Assembly (NCBI GenBank): GCA_009780245.1
Contig: WRAJ01000005.1
Location: 34,197-98,196 of the forward strand
DNA: 64,000 nt
Direction of reading: 5' to 3'
Origin: Turicibacter sp.
Lineage (GTDB): Bacteria; Bacillota_I; Bacilli_A; MOL361; Turicibacteraceae
The notes under the pieces are model-generated. The model made no database searches, had not been told where the DNA came from, and was given only the letters and a program-made list of their open reading frames with translations. Of this stretch, positions 41,528 to 50,583 are shown in pieces (position 1 is the stretch's first letter; each line of letters opens with the position of its first letter). Position numbers and translations under genes: made by a program.

Positions 41528-43579
41528 ATGCATATTACGTTAAGAGAAAGGGATATTATTCAGTTATTGTTGCTGCACCCAGATGGGATAACGGTATCGG
41601 AAATTGCTAAGCAACTTGATGTGAGTCAGCGTACGGTGCATCGCGAGTTGAAAAATGTGGCGACGACGTTGCTTAGGCATGAGATGTTCCTTGAAAAGAA
41701 AGCCGGTGTGGGTTTGTTTGTGCAAGGAACGAGTGAGAAGCGTAGTGAGTTGAAAATTAGTTTGCTCCGGCAGACGACGGAGTTTACGTCGAAAGAGCGT
41801 GAAGAGCTGATTTTATTAACGTTGTTAAAAAGTACCGATGCGATCAAGTTGGTTGCCTTAGCGAATGATTTTGATGTGACAACCCGTACGATTAGTCAGG
41901 ACTTAGATCACATCGGCTCGTATTTACAAGCGTTCGGTATTACGTTGACTAGAAAGCGAGGTCGTGGGATTTCCCTTGAAGCAACGGAGCAGCAAAAGCG
42001 GAACGCACTGGGTTATTTTTTGGCGATGCAGTTTAACGAGTATGAATTCCTTGAGATTCTTAAAGATCCCGAGCCAAATAAAAATCGCTTCCTCGAAATC
42101 ATTAAAATGGAAAAGTTGGTATTAGCGGATAAATTGATCCGTGAAATGATGGAAGATCACGATCTACAACTGACCGATCACGCGCACATGACGTTGACGA
42201 TTCACCTTTCTCTTGCCATCCAGCGCGTGGTGCAAGGTGAGATTATCACGATGGACGAGGCACTCTTAGCTGAGCTGCAACAAGACGAAAAGTATGGCAT
42301 TGCAAAAGAGATCGCAACGGTCATGGAGGACGTTTTTAATATTGAAATTCCGACTGCAGAGTTGGGTTACATCACGATCCATTTAAAAGGTGCCCGGCTT
42401 CATGCGGCGCTGTTAAATAGCACGTCGATTCATACCTCGGCTTGCCGCTCGTTGATCCGATACGTGTCGCAAAAACTAAACGTTGCGTTTGAAGAAGATC
42501 CAAGTGTATTAGAAGGTTTGTTAAAGCACATCGAGCCGGCGGTGTATCGCCTGGAGCGGGGCCTTGATTTATACAATCCGCTTACAACAAAAATCATGAC
42601 TGAGTATCCACGATTATTCCAAGCGACAAAGGAAGGCTTAGAAAAATATTTTAGCGGCCTAATTTTCCCAGATGGCGAAATTGCTTATGTGGTCCTTTAT
42701 TTTGGCGGTTCGAGTATTTTATACGATGCAAAAAAAGAAGTGACATTAGCGGTCATTTGCCCCAGCGGTTTAGGATCGTCCAAGATGCTCACCTCTAGAA
42801 TTGAAAAAGAAATTACAGGCGTGAATGTCACAACTTTTTCACTTGGAGAATTAAATTTCAATGACGTATCAACCTTTGATCTCGTATTATCCACGGTTGA
42901 AATCGCAGATTATCCGGATGAATATTTGTTGATTAGTCCGATTCTTACCGAGGCTGAGATTGCAGTCGTGGGGCAAGAAGTGAAACGCTATGCGGGTAAA
43001 ACAGAAGAAGTGCTGCTTGAACGTGCTTATCAGAAAGATAAGAAGAAGCTGTGGCAGTTTGATGTGAAAGAAGAATTTCAAACGATCCGCGTGTTTAGTG
43101 ATTTAGTGATTAAGCTACTTGCTCAATTCTCAGTTGAAACGTTGCCTGTTACAAAAGGGCTTGATGTTATGGGTAAGATGCTTGAAGTGATGTATGAAAA
43201 GCAGTTGATCACTGATATTGAAGGTGTACGAAGCGATCTTAAGGAGCGGGAACAACTGGGCGGATTTGGGATTCCCGGCACAGAAGTTGCTTTTTATCAT
43301 TGCCGGACAGCGTCTGTTAAGGAGCCTGTGTTTAATGTGTTTCGCCTGAGTGAACGGGTTGTGACATTGGCAATGGATAAGTCCAAGGTCGATGTTGCTA
43401 GTATTTTGCTGGTGCTGGCACCGATGGAGGTCGCGGAGGCGGAGCTTGCAGTGTTAAGTGCGATTGGAGAGGCTGTGATTGAGGATGCAACAGCGATTTT
43501 TACGACTGGTAGTAGGGCTGAGATGGAGAAGCAACTCGGAGATGTGTTTTATGAGAAGTTTAAATTGATGGTAAAGTGA
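41528..43579 (+). CDS. mtlR: Mannitol operon activator MtlR
   Basis: 683 residues, ATG 41528 after GAGGAGGAACGTAC. BglG/MtlR architecture: N-terminal HTH (GITVSEIAKQLDVSQRTVHRE) and second HTH (VTTRTISQDLDHI); PRD1 with IHLSLAIQR (near 225), PRD2 with IHLKGARLH region (near 280); EIIB-Gat domain with CPSGLGSSK (Cys about 415); EIIA domain with AFYHCRTAS. Phosphorylation of PRD2 by HPr and of the C-terminal domains by mannitol PTS proteins sets its activity. Full length, no missing motif seen. Confidence 0.93.
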   Translation: MHITLRERDIIQLLLLHPDGITVSEIAKQLDVSQRTVHRELKNVATTLLRHEMFLEKKAGVGLFVQGTSEKRSELKISLLRQTTEFTSKEREELILLTLLKSTDAIKLVALANDFDVTTRTISQDLDHIGSYLQAFGITLTRKRGRGISLEATEQQKRNALGYFLAMQFNEYEFLEILKDPEPNKNRFLEIIKMEKLVLADKLIREMMEDHDLQLTDHAHMTLTIHLSLAIQRVVQGEIITMDEALLAELQQDEKYGIAKEIATVMEDVFNIEIPTAELGYITIHLKGARLHAALLNSTSIHTSACRSLIRYVSQKLNVAFEEDPSVLEGLLKHIEPAVYRLERGLDLYNPLTTKIMTEYPRLFQATKEGLEKYFSGLIFPDGEIAYVVLYFGGSSILYDAKKEVTLAVICPSGLGSSKMLTSRIEKEITGVNVTTFSLGELNFNDVSTFDLVLSTVEIADYPDEYLLISPILTEAEIAVVGQEVKRYAGKTEEVLLERAYQKDKKKLWQFDVKEEFQTIRVFSDLVIKLLAQFSVETLPVTKGLDVMGKMLEVMYEKQLITDIEGVRSDLKEREQLGGFGIPGTEVAFYHCRTASVKEPVFNVFRLSERVVTLAMDKSKVDVASILLVLAPMEVAEAELAVLSAIGEAVIEDATAIFTTGSRAEMEKQLGDVFYEKFKLMVK

Positions 43580-43589
43580 GGCAATGAAG

Positions 43590-44027
43590 ATGAGTAAGGA
43601 AGTTTTGGCAGCAGAAAATGTGAAATTGAATGTCGCTGTGGCAAGTAGGGAGGAAGCGATTCGGTTGGCGGGGCGGTTGTTGGTGGATAACGGGTATGTG
43701 AACGAGTGTTACATTGATTCGATGCTTGAGCGTGAGGCGTTGACGACGACGTTTATGGGGAATATGATTGCGATTCCGCACGGGACGGATGAGTCGAAGC
43801 AGGAAGTGTTGGCGTCGGGGATTTCGATTTTGCAAATTCCGGATGGCGTTGATTTTGGTAAGGGGAATGTGGCGAAAGTTGTGTTTGGTATCGCGGGGAA
43901 AGGCGATGGGCATTTGGAGTTGCTTTCGAAGATTGCGATCTTGTGTTCTGAGGTTGAGAATGTGGAGAAAATCGTTGCAGCGGAAAGTTTTGCGGAGATT
44001 GTGCAGCTGTTTGAAGATAGTCAGTGA
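43590..44027 (+). CDS. mtlF: PTS mannitol EIIA component
   Basis: 145 residues. ATG 43590 (MSKEVLAAENVKL) is preferred over ATG 43584 because GAGG then lies at the right distance. The phosphoacceptor is the His in IAIPHGTDES; MEREALTTTFMGN-type region LEREALTTTFMGN precedes it, as in MtlF. It passes phosphate from HPr to Cys381 of MtlA and also signals to MtlR. Ten bases separate it from mtlR and 21 from mtlD. Confidence 0.93.
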   Translation: MSKEVLAAENVKLNVAVASREEAIRLAGRLLVDNGYVNECYIDSMLEREALTTTFMGNMIAIPHGTDESKQEVLASGISILQIPDGVDFGKGNVAKVVFGIAGKGDGHLELLSKIAILCSEVENVEKIVAAESFAEIVQLFEDSQ

Positions 44028-44048
44028 GTTTAAAAGGAGTAGGATAGG

Positions 44049-45197
44049 ATGTTAGCAGTACATTTTGGAGCAGGGAATATTGGGCGCGGGTTTATTGCGC
44101 CTTTGCTCGATCAATCGGGATATCAGGTGTGTTTTGTGGATGTGAATCAGGCGATTATTGCGGCTTTGAATGCGGGGGACAGTTATGAGGTAAGGCTGGC
44201 GGATTCTTCGCAGGAGACGTTTTCGGTGAGGGCCCACGTTGGCTACAATAGTGTGGATGATCAGGATGCGGTGCAACGCGCGATTGCAGAGGCTGATCTG
44301 ATCACAACGGCGGTAGGGCCGAATGTTTTAGAAAGAATAGCACCGACGATTGCGGAAGGCTTACGAGCACGCTTGGCAGCTGAGAATAATTCCCAGCTGA
44401 ACATCATTGCTTGCGAGAACATGATTAACGGGAGTTCGATTTTAAAAGAGCATGTTTGGTCGCATCTGACGGACGATGAGCAGTCGGCGCTTGAGGATTT
44501 GATCGGCTTCCCGAATTCGGCGGTTGATCGGATTGTGCCTTTACAAAGCCATGACGATCCATTGTTTGTTGAGGTTGAGCCGTTTTATGAGTGGGTGATC
44601 AACGCGTCAGAGGTAGCGGGACCGCCGCTTGAGATAACGGGTGTGACGGATGTCGATGAGTTGTTGCCATACATTGAGCGAAAGCTATTTACTGTCAACA
44701 CCGGACATGCGGCTTGTGCGTATTTGGGGCATTATTACGGCTGTGCGACGATTAAAGAAGCGATGGAAGATGCGCGTGTACGACCACTAGTCGAGGCCGT
44801 TTTGGCCGAAACGGGGCAGTTATTGTGCACGAAATACGACTTTGATCCGGGAGAGCATGCGGCTTATATTACGAAAATCCTGAGTCGCTTTGAGAATGAA
44901 TACATCGTCGATGAGGTGGCGCGTGTCGGTCGGTCACCGTTACGTAAGCTAGGCGCTGCGGATCGCTTTTTGAAGCCGGCTAGTGAGTTGCTGGCATTCG
45001 GTGTGGCGCCTCGCGGATTAGCGGTTGCGATTGCGGCGGCGATGAAGTACGTGAATAGCGATGATCCGGAGGCCGTCGAGTTACAGGCATTCTTGGCTGA
45101 GCATTCTGTGCGTGAGGCGTTGCTGACGTTCTCAGGCGTTGCGGCGGACAGTGCGTTGCTGGACTTGGTTGAGCAGGCAATGGCGGAATTGGGGTAG
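44049..45197 (+). CDS. mtlD: Mannitol-1-phosphate 5-dehydrogenase
   Basis: 382 residues. Oxidises mannitol-1-P to fructose-6-P with NAD. N-terminal HFGAGNIGRGFIAPLL is the NAD-binding motif; ITTAVGPNVLERIAP, ENMINGSSILKEHV and KLFTVNTGHAACAYLGHYYG are family signatures including the catalytic Lys/His region. ATG 44049 lies after AAGGAGTAGG. It closes the mtlA-R-F-D operon; terminator at 45211. Together with NagB it supplies fructose-6-P. Confidence 0.96.
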   Translation: MLAVHFGAGNIGRGFIAPLLDQSGYQVCFVDVNQAIIAALNAGDSYEVRLADSSQETFSVRAHVGYNSVDDQDAVQRAIAEADLITTAVGPNVLERIAPTIAEGLRARLAAENNSQLNIIACENMINGSSILKEHVWSHLTDDEQSALEDLIGFPNSAVDRIVPLQSHDDPLFVEVEPFYEWVINASEVAGPPLEITGVTDVDELLPYIERKLFTVNTGHAACAYLGHYYGCATIKEAMEDARVRPLVEAVLAETGQLLCTKYDFDPGEHAAYITKILSRFENEYIVDEVARVGRSPLRKLGAADRFLKPASELLAFGVAPRGLAVAIAAAMKYVNSDDPEAVELQAFLAEHSVREALLTFSGVAADSALLDLVEQAMAELG

Positions 45198-45210
45198 TGT
45201 TGTGTGTGTG

Positions 45211-45250
45211 AGCCAATGAAAGCGGGAATTTCGTGATTCATTGGCTTTTT
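45211..45250 (+). terminator. mtlD terminator (AGCCAATGAA stem)
   Basis: AGCCAATGAA pairs with TTCATTGGCT and runs into T5. It shares the CCAATG/CATTGG core of the 5763, 27424 and 52168 terminators. Confidence 0.85.
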
Positions 45251-45513
45251 CAGTGGTGAGAACGTAGAAAATTCACTGTAAATTCTCATATATCAATTTT
45301 ATAGTGAGTTTCGATGTGGAAATCACAGAAAAATCACTATAAGTCCTCGATACAGCTGCTTTATAGTGAATTTCAGTGGTGAAATCGCAGGAGATTCACT
45401 ATATATCTTTGTATATCGATTTTATAGTGAGTTTCAATGCAGAAATCACAGAGAATTCACTATAAGTTCTTGATATAGCTGCTGTATAGTGAATCCCAGT
45501 GGTGAAATCGTAG
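45251..45513 (+). repeat. Tandem hairpin array C, alternating 61/62-bp units
   Basis: Four units (45268-45328, 45329-45390, 45391-45451, 45452-45513) after a partial tail unit (45251-45267). All pair TTCACTATA-type arms with TATAGTGAA. Units 1 and 3 share TTTTATAGTGAGTTTC and GAAATCACAG, units 2 and 4 share AGCTGCT-TATAGTGAAT and CAGTGGTGAAATCG. So the true repeat is a 123-bp dimer, a higher-order repeat. Confidence 0.85.
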
Positions 45514-45544
45514 CACCCGTGACTTTTCGTCGCCCTAGGTTTAG

Positions 45545-45572
45545 CAGCCCGTTGCTTTTGGGCTGTTTTTTG
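45545..45572 (+). terminator. Terminator before mnmG
   Basis: CAGCCC pairs with GGGCTG around GTTGCTTTTG and is followed by T6. It isolates mnmG from array C. Confidence 0.7.
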
Positions 45573-45620
45573 CTGGGATTTTGTGATAAAATAGAGCTTA
45601 ATGAAATGAGTGTGAAAGAG

Positions 45621-47501
45621 ATGAATAAGAACTATGATATTATCGTCGTCGGTGGGGGGCATGCTGGGATTGAAGCGTGCTTGGCGCCAGCGCGCATGGG
45701 ATTTAAAACGTTATTAGTAACCAGTGAGATAGGGAAAATCGGGATGATGCCATGTAACCCTGCGATTGGCGGCCCGGCTAAAGGGATTGTGGTGCGGGAG
45801 ATCGATGCGTTAGGGGGAGAAATGGGGCGTAATACGGACAAGAGCGCGATTCAAATGCGGATGCTGAATGTGAGCAAGGGGCCGGCGGTGCGCGCCCTCC
45901 GGGCGCAAGCGGATAAAGTGCAATATCCGGCAGAGATTCAGAAGACGGTCTTGGCGCAAGCGAACCTGGCTGTCTTAGAGGCTGGCGTGGAAAAGCTGAT
46001 TGTCGAAGGCGGTGCTGCGTGTGGGGTGGTGCTTGACAGCGGGGAAGAGGTGACAGGCCGTGCGGTGATTTTAACGACGGGAACGTATATGACTTCGAAG
46101 ATTATGATTAGTGATGAGGTGACGGAAGCGGGGCCGGAGGGGACGGCGACGAGTTCGTCGTTATCGACCCATTTACGGGAGCTGGGCTTTGATTTGTTTC
46201 GGTTGAAAACAGGAACCCCGGCGCGTGTGGATGCACGGACGGTGGATGTCACTGGCCTGGAGCGGCATCCGGGTGACGATGCACAGCTAGCATTTTCTTT
46301 TGATACGACCGAGTTTATCCCGCTTAGCGAGCAATTGCCGTGTTATTTGACTTATACCAATGCGTCGACACACGCTATTATCCATGCGAATTTAGATAAG
46401 TCTTCGATGTATTCGGGCGTTGTGTCAGGGGTGGGGCCGCGTTATTGCCCGTCGATTGAGGATAAGCTGGTGCGGTTTGCGGATAAGCCGCGGCATCAGA
46501 TTTTTTTGGAGCCTGAATCGCGCTCGATGGACACGATTTATGTGCAGGGGTTTTCGACGAGCTTGCCGCGAGATGTGCAGCAGTTGATGATTAATTCGCT
46601 TGCTGGGCTGGAGAAAGCGGAGATTGTGGATTACGGTTATGCGATTGAGTACGATGCGATCGACCCGATTCAGCTCTGGCCGACTTTGGAGACGAAAAAG
46701 GTCGCGGGCCTTTATTCAGCGGGTCAGATTAACGGGACGAGCGGGTACGAAGAGGCGGCGGGTCAAGGTTTGATGGCGGGGATTAATGCGGTACTGAAGT
46801 TGCGTGGCGAGGAGCCATTTGTGCTAGGGCGCGACGAGGCTTATATTGGGGTGATGATTGACGATTTGGTGACGAAGGGGACGCTGGAGCCTTATCGGTT
46901 GTTGACGTCGCGGGCGGAGTTCCGGTTGCTACTGCGCCATGATAATGCGGATGTGCGGTTGACGGAGCGGGGTTATCAGGTTGGGTTAGTGAGCGATGAT
47001 AAATATACCCGCTTTACCAACAAGATGGATCAGATTGAAGCCGAAAAGGGTCGATTAGCTGAAATCCGGGTGACGCCGAAGGCGGGTGTGAACGACTTTC
47101 TAGAAAGGGTTGTAAATTCAGCGCCTTTAAAAGATGGGATTTCAGCGTTAGATTTGATGAAACGTCCCGAGGTTTCTTACGCGCATGTTTTGGCGATGTT
47201 GGGTGAGGATTCGGCGGCGGTGAGTGATGAGGTCGCGGAGCAGGTCGAGGTGACGGTGAAGTACGAGGGGTACATTGCGAAGGCGGTGCAGCAAGCGGCA
47301 AAGATGAAGAAGATGGACGAGCGCAAGATTCCAACGGACATTGATTACGAGGCGGTGCCGAACTTGGCGCTAGAGGCTCGGATGAAGTTGCAGGATGTGC
47401 GGCCATTGACTATCGGACAAGCCTCGCGGATTTCAGGCGTGAACCCAGCGGACATTTCGATTTTAATGGTTTACGTGGATGCGAAGAAGCGGCGGGGTTA
47501 A
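45621..47501 (+). CDS. mnmG: tRNA uridine-34 carboxymethylaminomethyl enzyme MnmG (GidA)
   Basis: 626 residues from ATG 45621 ([19 protein letters not shown]); ATG 45606 is an alternative. FAD-dependent enzyme acting with MnmE in cmnm5U34 modification of tRNA. FAD site [21 protein letters not shown] and [13 protein letters not shown] are signatures; the C-terminal helical tRNA-binding domain ends [17 protein letters not shown]. It is usually near mnmE and the origin; here it stands alone after the mannitol operon. Intact. Confidence 0.96.
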   Translation: MNKNYDIIVVGGGHAGIEACLAPARMGFKTLLVTSEIGKIGMMPCNPAIGGPAKGIVVREIDALGGEMGRNTDKSAIQMRMLNVSKGPAVRALRAQADKVQYPAEIQKTVLAQANLAVLEAGVEKLIVEGGAACGVVLDSGEEVTGRAVILTTGTYMTSKIMISDEVTEAGPEGTATSSSLSTHLRELGFDLFRLKTGTPARVDARTVDVTGLERHPGDDAQLAFSFDTTEFIPLSEQLPCYLTYTNASTHAIIHANLDKSSMYSGVVSGVGPRYCPSIEDKLVRFADKPRHQIFLEPESRSMDTIYVQGFSTSLPRDVQQLMINSLAGLEKAEIVDYGYAIEYDAIDPIQLWPTLETKKVAGLYSAGQINGTSGYEEAAGQGLMAGINAVLKLRGEEPFVLGRDEAYIGVMIDDLVTKGTLEPYRLLTSRAEFRLLLRHDNADVRLTERGYQVGLVSDDKYTRFTNKMDQIEAEKGRLAEIRVTPKAGVNDFLERVVNSAPLKDGISALDLMKRPEVSYAHVLAMLGEDSAAVSDEVAEQVEVTVKYEGYIAKAVQQAAKMKKMDERKIPTDIDYEAVPNLALEARMKLQDVRPLTIGQASRISGVNPADISILMVYVDAKKRRG

Positions 47502-47511
47502 TAGACAAATG

Positions 47512-47553
47512 AAAATCCATCTTTACAGGCTAATCTGTAAAAGATGGATTTTT
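47512..47553. terminator. mnmG terminator
   Basis: AAAATCCATCTTTTACAG-type arms: AAAATCCATCTTTACAG faces CTGTAAAAGATGGATTTTT. Confidence 0.85.
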
Positions 47554-47603
47554 CTCTATAGGTGTCAGATCATAGTCCAAACTATCATAATCGTGACTAT
47601 TAT

Positions 47604-47861
47604 TTAAACATTCCAGCGCTTTAGCTTCGGGAAGATTTCCATGATGCGGGCTCTGGCAACCTCATCGCTCTCGCCTTCGCCTTTCCACCATGGAATGTTG
47701 CCCTCTACAGCTTCTGCTAGCGTTTGCGGGGTTGTGAAGGCGCCGTTTTGATAGCAGTGTACGCAGTAATCCTCGCTTTTTTGTCCGCCCACTTCGGTGC
47801 CGAACTTGTCTGCCGCGTCCATTGCCATGTAGCAAGATTGACAGTGTAATGTGTTTTCCAT
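47604..47861 (-). CDS. Small zinc-ribbon protein
   Basis: 85 residues from ATG 47861, chosen over ATG 47867 because AAGGAG is then 8 bases upstream. The protein opens with CQSCYMAM and has EDYCVHCYQNGAF, giving two CxxC pairs as in the putative zinc-ribbon domain family; the rest (TLAEAVEGNIPWW...IFPKLKRW) is also typical. These proteins are common and uncharacterised. Array D lies upstream. Confidence 0.85.
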   Translation of the reverse strand: MENTLHCQSCYMAMDAADKFGTEVGGQKSEDYCVHCYQNGAFTTPQTLAEAVEGNIPWWKGEGESDEVARARIMEIFPKLKRWNV

Positions 47862-47956
47862 AATCATCGCTCCTTTTGTGTTAGATACCCGTAAAACACG
47901 GGTGTTAATTCTTTTGCAACCCTAAATAGAAGCGTTCCAAAAGAAGCACGAGGCCA

Positions 47957-48080
47957 TTTCCCTAGAATCCCCTTGATTTCAATGGGAATAGGGAAGTTTT
48001 TCCCTATAAGTACTGCTATACAGGGGCAAGTAGGGAAAAGTTTCCCTACTTGCCCCCTTATTTTCATAGCAATAGGGAAA
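47957..48080 (+). repeat. Tandem hairpin array D, 42-bp period, 3 units
   Basis: TTTCCCTA begins at 47957, 47999 and 48041 and each unit ends with TAGGGAA(A). Loops differ between units. The right arm of unit 2 and the left arm of unit 3 extend into a perfect 16-bp stem, GGGGCAAGTAGGGAAA/TTTCCCTACTTGCCCC, separated by AG. A 67-codon minus-strand reading crosses it but has no coding support. Confidence 0.8.
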
Positions 48081-48097
48081 TCCTGGTGTTGTGCACG

Positions 48098-48727
48098 TTA
48101 GCTAGGAGATAAAATCCCGCTTTCGTAATATTCCCCCGTAATTTCAATCAGGTTGTAGTCTGGATCGACGAGATTGAAGTAGTAATAGTTAGCGTATTGG
48201 CAGGAAATGTCGGTATAGGGACCGATTTGCAAGGTTTGGATGCGTTCAAACTCCCGGGAGAGATCGGTGGTCCAGAGATTAAGGACGAATTTATGCACAT
48301 CCGGTGGCTTGTCAGACGGGTTGTACAAATGACTTTTATTCATGATCGATAAGATACAATTCCCGTTGAAACGAAACTGGGCGAAGCGACCGGTGCCTAG
48401 GATGGTGGCTTTGCGACCCAAGAGTTGTTCGTAAAAACGGACGGATAGGGCGAAGTCTTTGACGATGAGGTAGAGGCCCCAGTTGAGGATGTGTTCGCTT
48501 GGTTCAAGGAGAGCTGGCGGGGTGTTGCGGAGGAGTTCGTCGGTGGCAATGCCCCATAGCTCGCAAAGCTGTACCACTTTGTCAATGTCGGGGAGGGTTT
48601 GGCCAAGTTCCCATTTTGATACTGACTGTCTGCTGATGCCGAGGAGTTCGCCTAACGCTTCTTGCGAAAGTCCGCGGATGATGCGTTGCTGCTGAATGCG
48701 ACGACCGATACTTGTTTTGATGTCCAT
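48098..48727 (-). CDS. XRE-type HTH fused to a VOC/glyoxalase domain
   Basis: 209 residues. Residues 1-65 are an XRE helix-turn-helix (IGRRIQQQRIIRGLSQEALGE, ISRQSVSKWELGQTLPDIDK). After a linker, residues ~80-205 form a glyoxalase/bleomycin-resistance fold: LYLIVKDFALSVRFYEQLLG, FAQFRFNGNCILSIM, and NYYYFNLVDPDYNLIEI. The final D-P-x-x-N-x-I-E-I is the hallmark C-terminal VOC motif. Likely a ligand-responsive regulator in which the VOC domain binds a small molecule. No adjacent target gene on its strand other than the zinc-ribbon gene. Confidence 0.88.
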   Translation of the reverse strand: MDIKTSIGRRIQQQRIIRGLSQEALGELLGISRQSVSKWELGQTLPDIDKVVQLCELWGIATDELLRNTPPALLEPSEHILNWGLYLIVKDFALSVRFYEQLLGRKATILGTGRFAQFRFNGNCILSIMNKSHLYNPSDKPPDVHKFVLNLWTTDLSREFERIQTLQIGPYTDISCQYANYYYFNLVDPDYNLIEITGEYYESGILSPS

Positions 48728-48887
48728 TTTTTCTCACCTGCCTAGCTGTTTGAGATATCTCAGGGCTATACTTGAAATTTGTGGCCGTTTCGAGTATAAG
48801 TATAGCACAAACGTTGAACGCACGCTAGCAACTTAGATTGGCAATTTGTCACCTGTTGGTTGCGCTGTCGAAAATTGCCCGGGAAAT

Positions 48888-48913
48888 AAAACCCGGCGAT
48901 TTACCGGGTTTTT
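48888..48913 (-). terminator. PAP2 gene terminator
   Basis: AAAACCCGG pairs with CCGGGTTTT around CGATTTA, overlapping the stop codon of the minus-strand gene. Confidence 0.8.
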
Positions 48914-49562
48914 AGGCTGAGTGGGTCGTAAAATTAGGCACTTGAACGCCGCTTTCCTCTAATTCATGATACAACGCCACCGATCCAAGCACCTGCCCAC
49001 TGCCGAGGAATAAGCTTGCCAGCACATCCGTTGAAAAATGAAACCCAAGGTAAACACGCGACCATAACACAAGCAAAACGATCCCACTTAGCGAAACCGT
49101 CACGAGCGCTTTCTGCCATTTTTTCTTCAAAAATAACAATGCTAAAGTGATCAACAATCCGTAAAAAACGGTCGCTCCGGTCGAATGCCCGCTCGGGAAA
49201 CTATAGCCGGTGCGAGTAAACAACCCACCAATCGGACGCGATCGTGCAAATAAATGTTTTAAAATAAAAGGAACGGCCGTTCCACTGAAAGCCATCGTCC
49301 CAGCAAACCAAATAGCTAATAACCCCTTTTTTGACAACCATAAAATCACGAAAATCACAACGGTCACCGCGAGGAGTGTCACATGATTCCCAATGCGCGA
49401 GATGATCAGGAATAGCGAAGTCAACGATTCAGTTGGCGTTAAAGTTAACCATTGTTGCCCGATGACATCTAAGTTTTGCACCCATTGGGCACGGAAGATG
49501 ACCCCGACTGCCATGATCCCAAATAGCCCTAGTAATAAATTCCCCACATGTTCCTTCTTCAT
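48912..49562 (-). CDS. PAP2-family membrane phosphatase
   Basis: 216 residues from ATG 49562 (MKKEHVGNLLLGL), with GGAG nine bases upstream; longer readings lack support. Six membrane segments. The phosphatase motifs are complete: KHLFARSRP, YSFPSGHS and SRVYLGFHFSTDV. Members dephosphorylate phosphatidic acid, undecaprenyl-PP or related lipids; together with UppP this may give a second lipid-carrier phosphatase. Confidence 0.9.
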   Translation of the reverse strand: MKKEHVGNLLLGLFGIMAVGVIFRAQWVQNLDVIGQQWLTLTPTESLTSLFLIISRIGNHVTLLAVTVVIFVILWLSKKGLLAIWFAGTMAFSGTAVPFILKHLFARSRPIGGLFTRTGYSFPSGHSTGATVFYGLLITLALLFLKKKWQKALVTVSLSGIVLLVLWSRVYLGFHFSTDVLASLFLGSGQVLGSVALYHELEESGVQVPNFTTHSA

Positions 49563-49891
49563 CTTCATCAACTCCAATTTTAACACAGAAATCTTAACTG
49601 TTCGCATCAAATTTCTTAAGTTTATGATACCAAGTCTGCCTGACATTACCGTGACTAAATCATATTTTTTTGTGACATTTTAGTGACTTTACCGTCGCAT
49701 TATCGGTATCTAAATCGCATTTTGTATTTATATATAACATCATTATAGCAGTTTATCGTTATTTTGGAAGTATCAAATGTCATTTATTTGATGACAAATG
49801 TCACCATAGCTTCGTGATAAATGTCACTGGCATGAGTGGGGTGGATGTGTTACGATAGTGGCAAAAGAAGATGAAATCGAGGGAGCGGACT
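49563..49891. other. 329-bp AT-rich divergent region
   Basis: Rich in GTGAC/TGTCA words. The three AAATGTCA direct repeats are at 49775-49826; an ATCAAAT/ATTTGAT inverted repeat overlaps the first. No additional gene was seen. Confidence 0.6.
49775..49826 (+). promoter_or_regulatory. Three AAATGTCA direct repeats
   Basis: Copies start at 49775, 49796 and 49819, spacings 21 and 23 bp, i.e. about two helical turns. That spacing is used by LytTR-type regulators, and an orphan LytTR regulator lies at 54882; the base sequence is not a known LytTR consensus. It lies 65 bp before the gene at 49892. Confidence 0.45.
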
Positions 49892-50416
49892 ATGAATGAA
49901 TTGACGCAGAGACAAAAAGATGCGATTGCGCAGTCGTATGTGAATTTCAAAGATAGGGGCATTTTGGTGCTGGCAGGGATTAGCGGAAAAGCCTTTAAAA
50001 CGTTTAAGAAACGTCTGGTTGAATGGGAAACGCCGATTGATGATGAAGAGCTGGTCTTGTTTAAGGACCTCACTTGGCTTGGTGGCGGGGAAGAAGGGAT
50101 TTTAATCACACACGCACATTTTTATTATTACCAATGGCGCTTTAAACAAATTGCCATTGCGGACATTGCGGAGATAAAAATCGGCGGTTTGTTTGATGAG
50201 AACATCGTGTTTGTTTTAAAAAACGGCCAATCCGTATCAATTTGGCTAGCGAAGTTATTTAGTGAAGTGAAGGAAGTGATCGAGATTCTTCAATCTGTTG
50301 ATGAACCGGAACAGAAGAAGCCATCAGCATCGTCGCAAGTGCAGTGCTTGGGCTGTCGCGCGATCGTCCTGTCTCATCAAAATTTCTGTGAATATTGTCG
50401 CAGCCCTTTGTCGTGA
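49892..50416 (+). CDS. PH-domain-like protein with C-terminal zinc ribbon
   Basis: 174 residues; ATG 49892 behind GAGGGAGCGGACT. Residues ~40-125 look like a bacterial PH-type domain (EEGILITHAHFYYYQWRFKQIAIADI, ENIVFVLKNGQSVSIWL). The C-terminus has a zinc ribbon (CLGCRAI...FCEYCRSPL). No membrane segment. Function unknown. Terminator at 50430. Confidence 0.7.
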   Translation: MNELTQRQKDAIAQSYVNFKDRGILVLAGISGKAFKTFKKRLVEWETPIDDEELVLFKDLTWLGGGEEGILITHAHFYYYQWRFKQIAIADIAEIKIGGLFDENIVFVLKNGQSVSIWLAKLFSEVKEVIEILQSVDEPEQKKPSASSQVQCLGCRAIVLSHQNFCEYCRSPLS

Positions 50417-50429
50417 ACGGATCAAAAAA

Positions 50430-50451
50430 GCTAGACCGTTATGTGTCTAGC
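50430..50451. terminator. Terminator hairpin
   Basis: GCTAGAC/GTCTAGC stem with an eight-base loop, preceded by A6 and followed by a mildly T-rich tail. Confidence 0.7.
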
Positions 50452-50583
50452 GTCTTTATCAATGAGGTTGTGAACAGTGTTGGTAGTACCGGCTGTTCGC
50501 TTTTTTTTGGTTGTTTTGTTTTTTCGACCCGTTGATGAATCGTTTGACAGATAGATAGGGTTGCAGCAAAAGATTTTAAATCT

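Larger units (their letters stand above)
45198..45620. other. 423-bp region between mtlD and mnmG
   Basis: Contains the mtlD terminator, array C (45251-45513), a second terminator-like hairpin (45545-45572) and a TAAAAT box at 45589. No gene was recognised. Confidence 0.75.

Noticed and set aside
47864..48067. Minus-strand 67-codon frame across array D
   Set aside because: It is built from hairpin repeats and has no ribosome site or coding-like composition.
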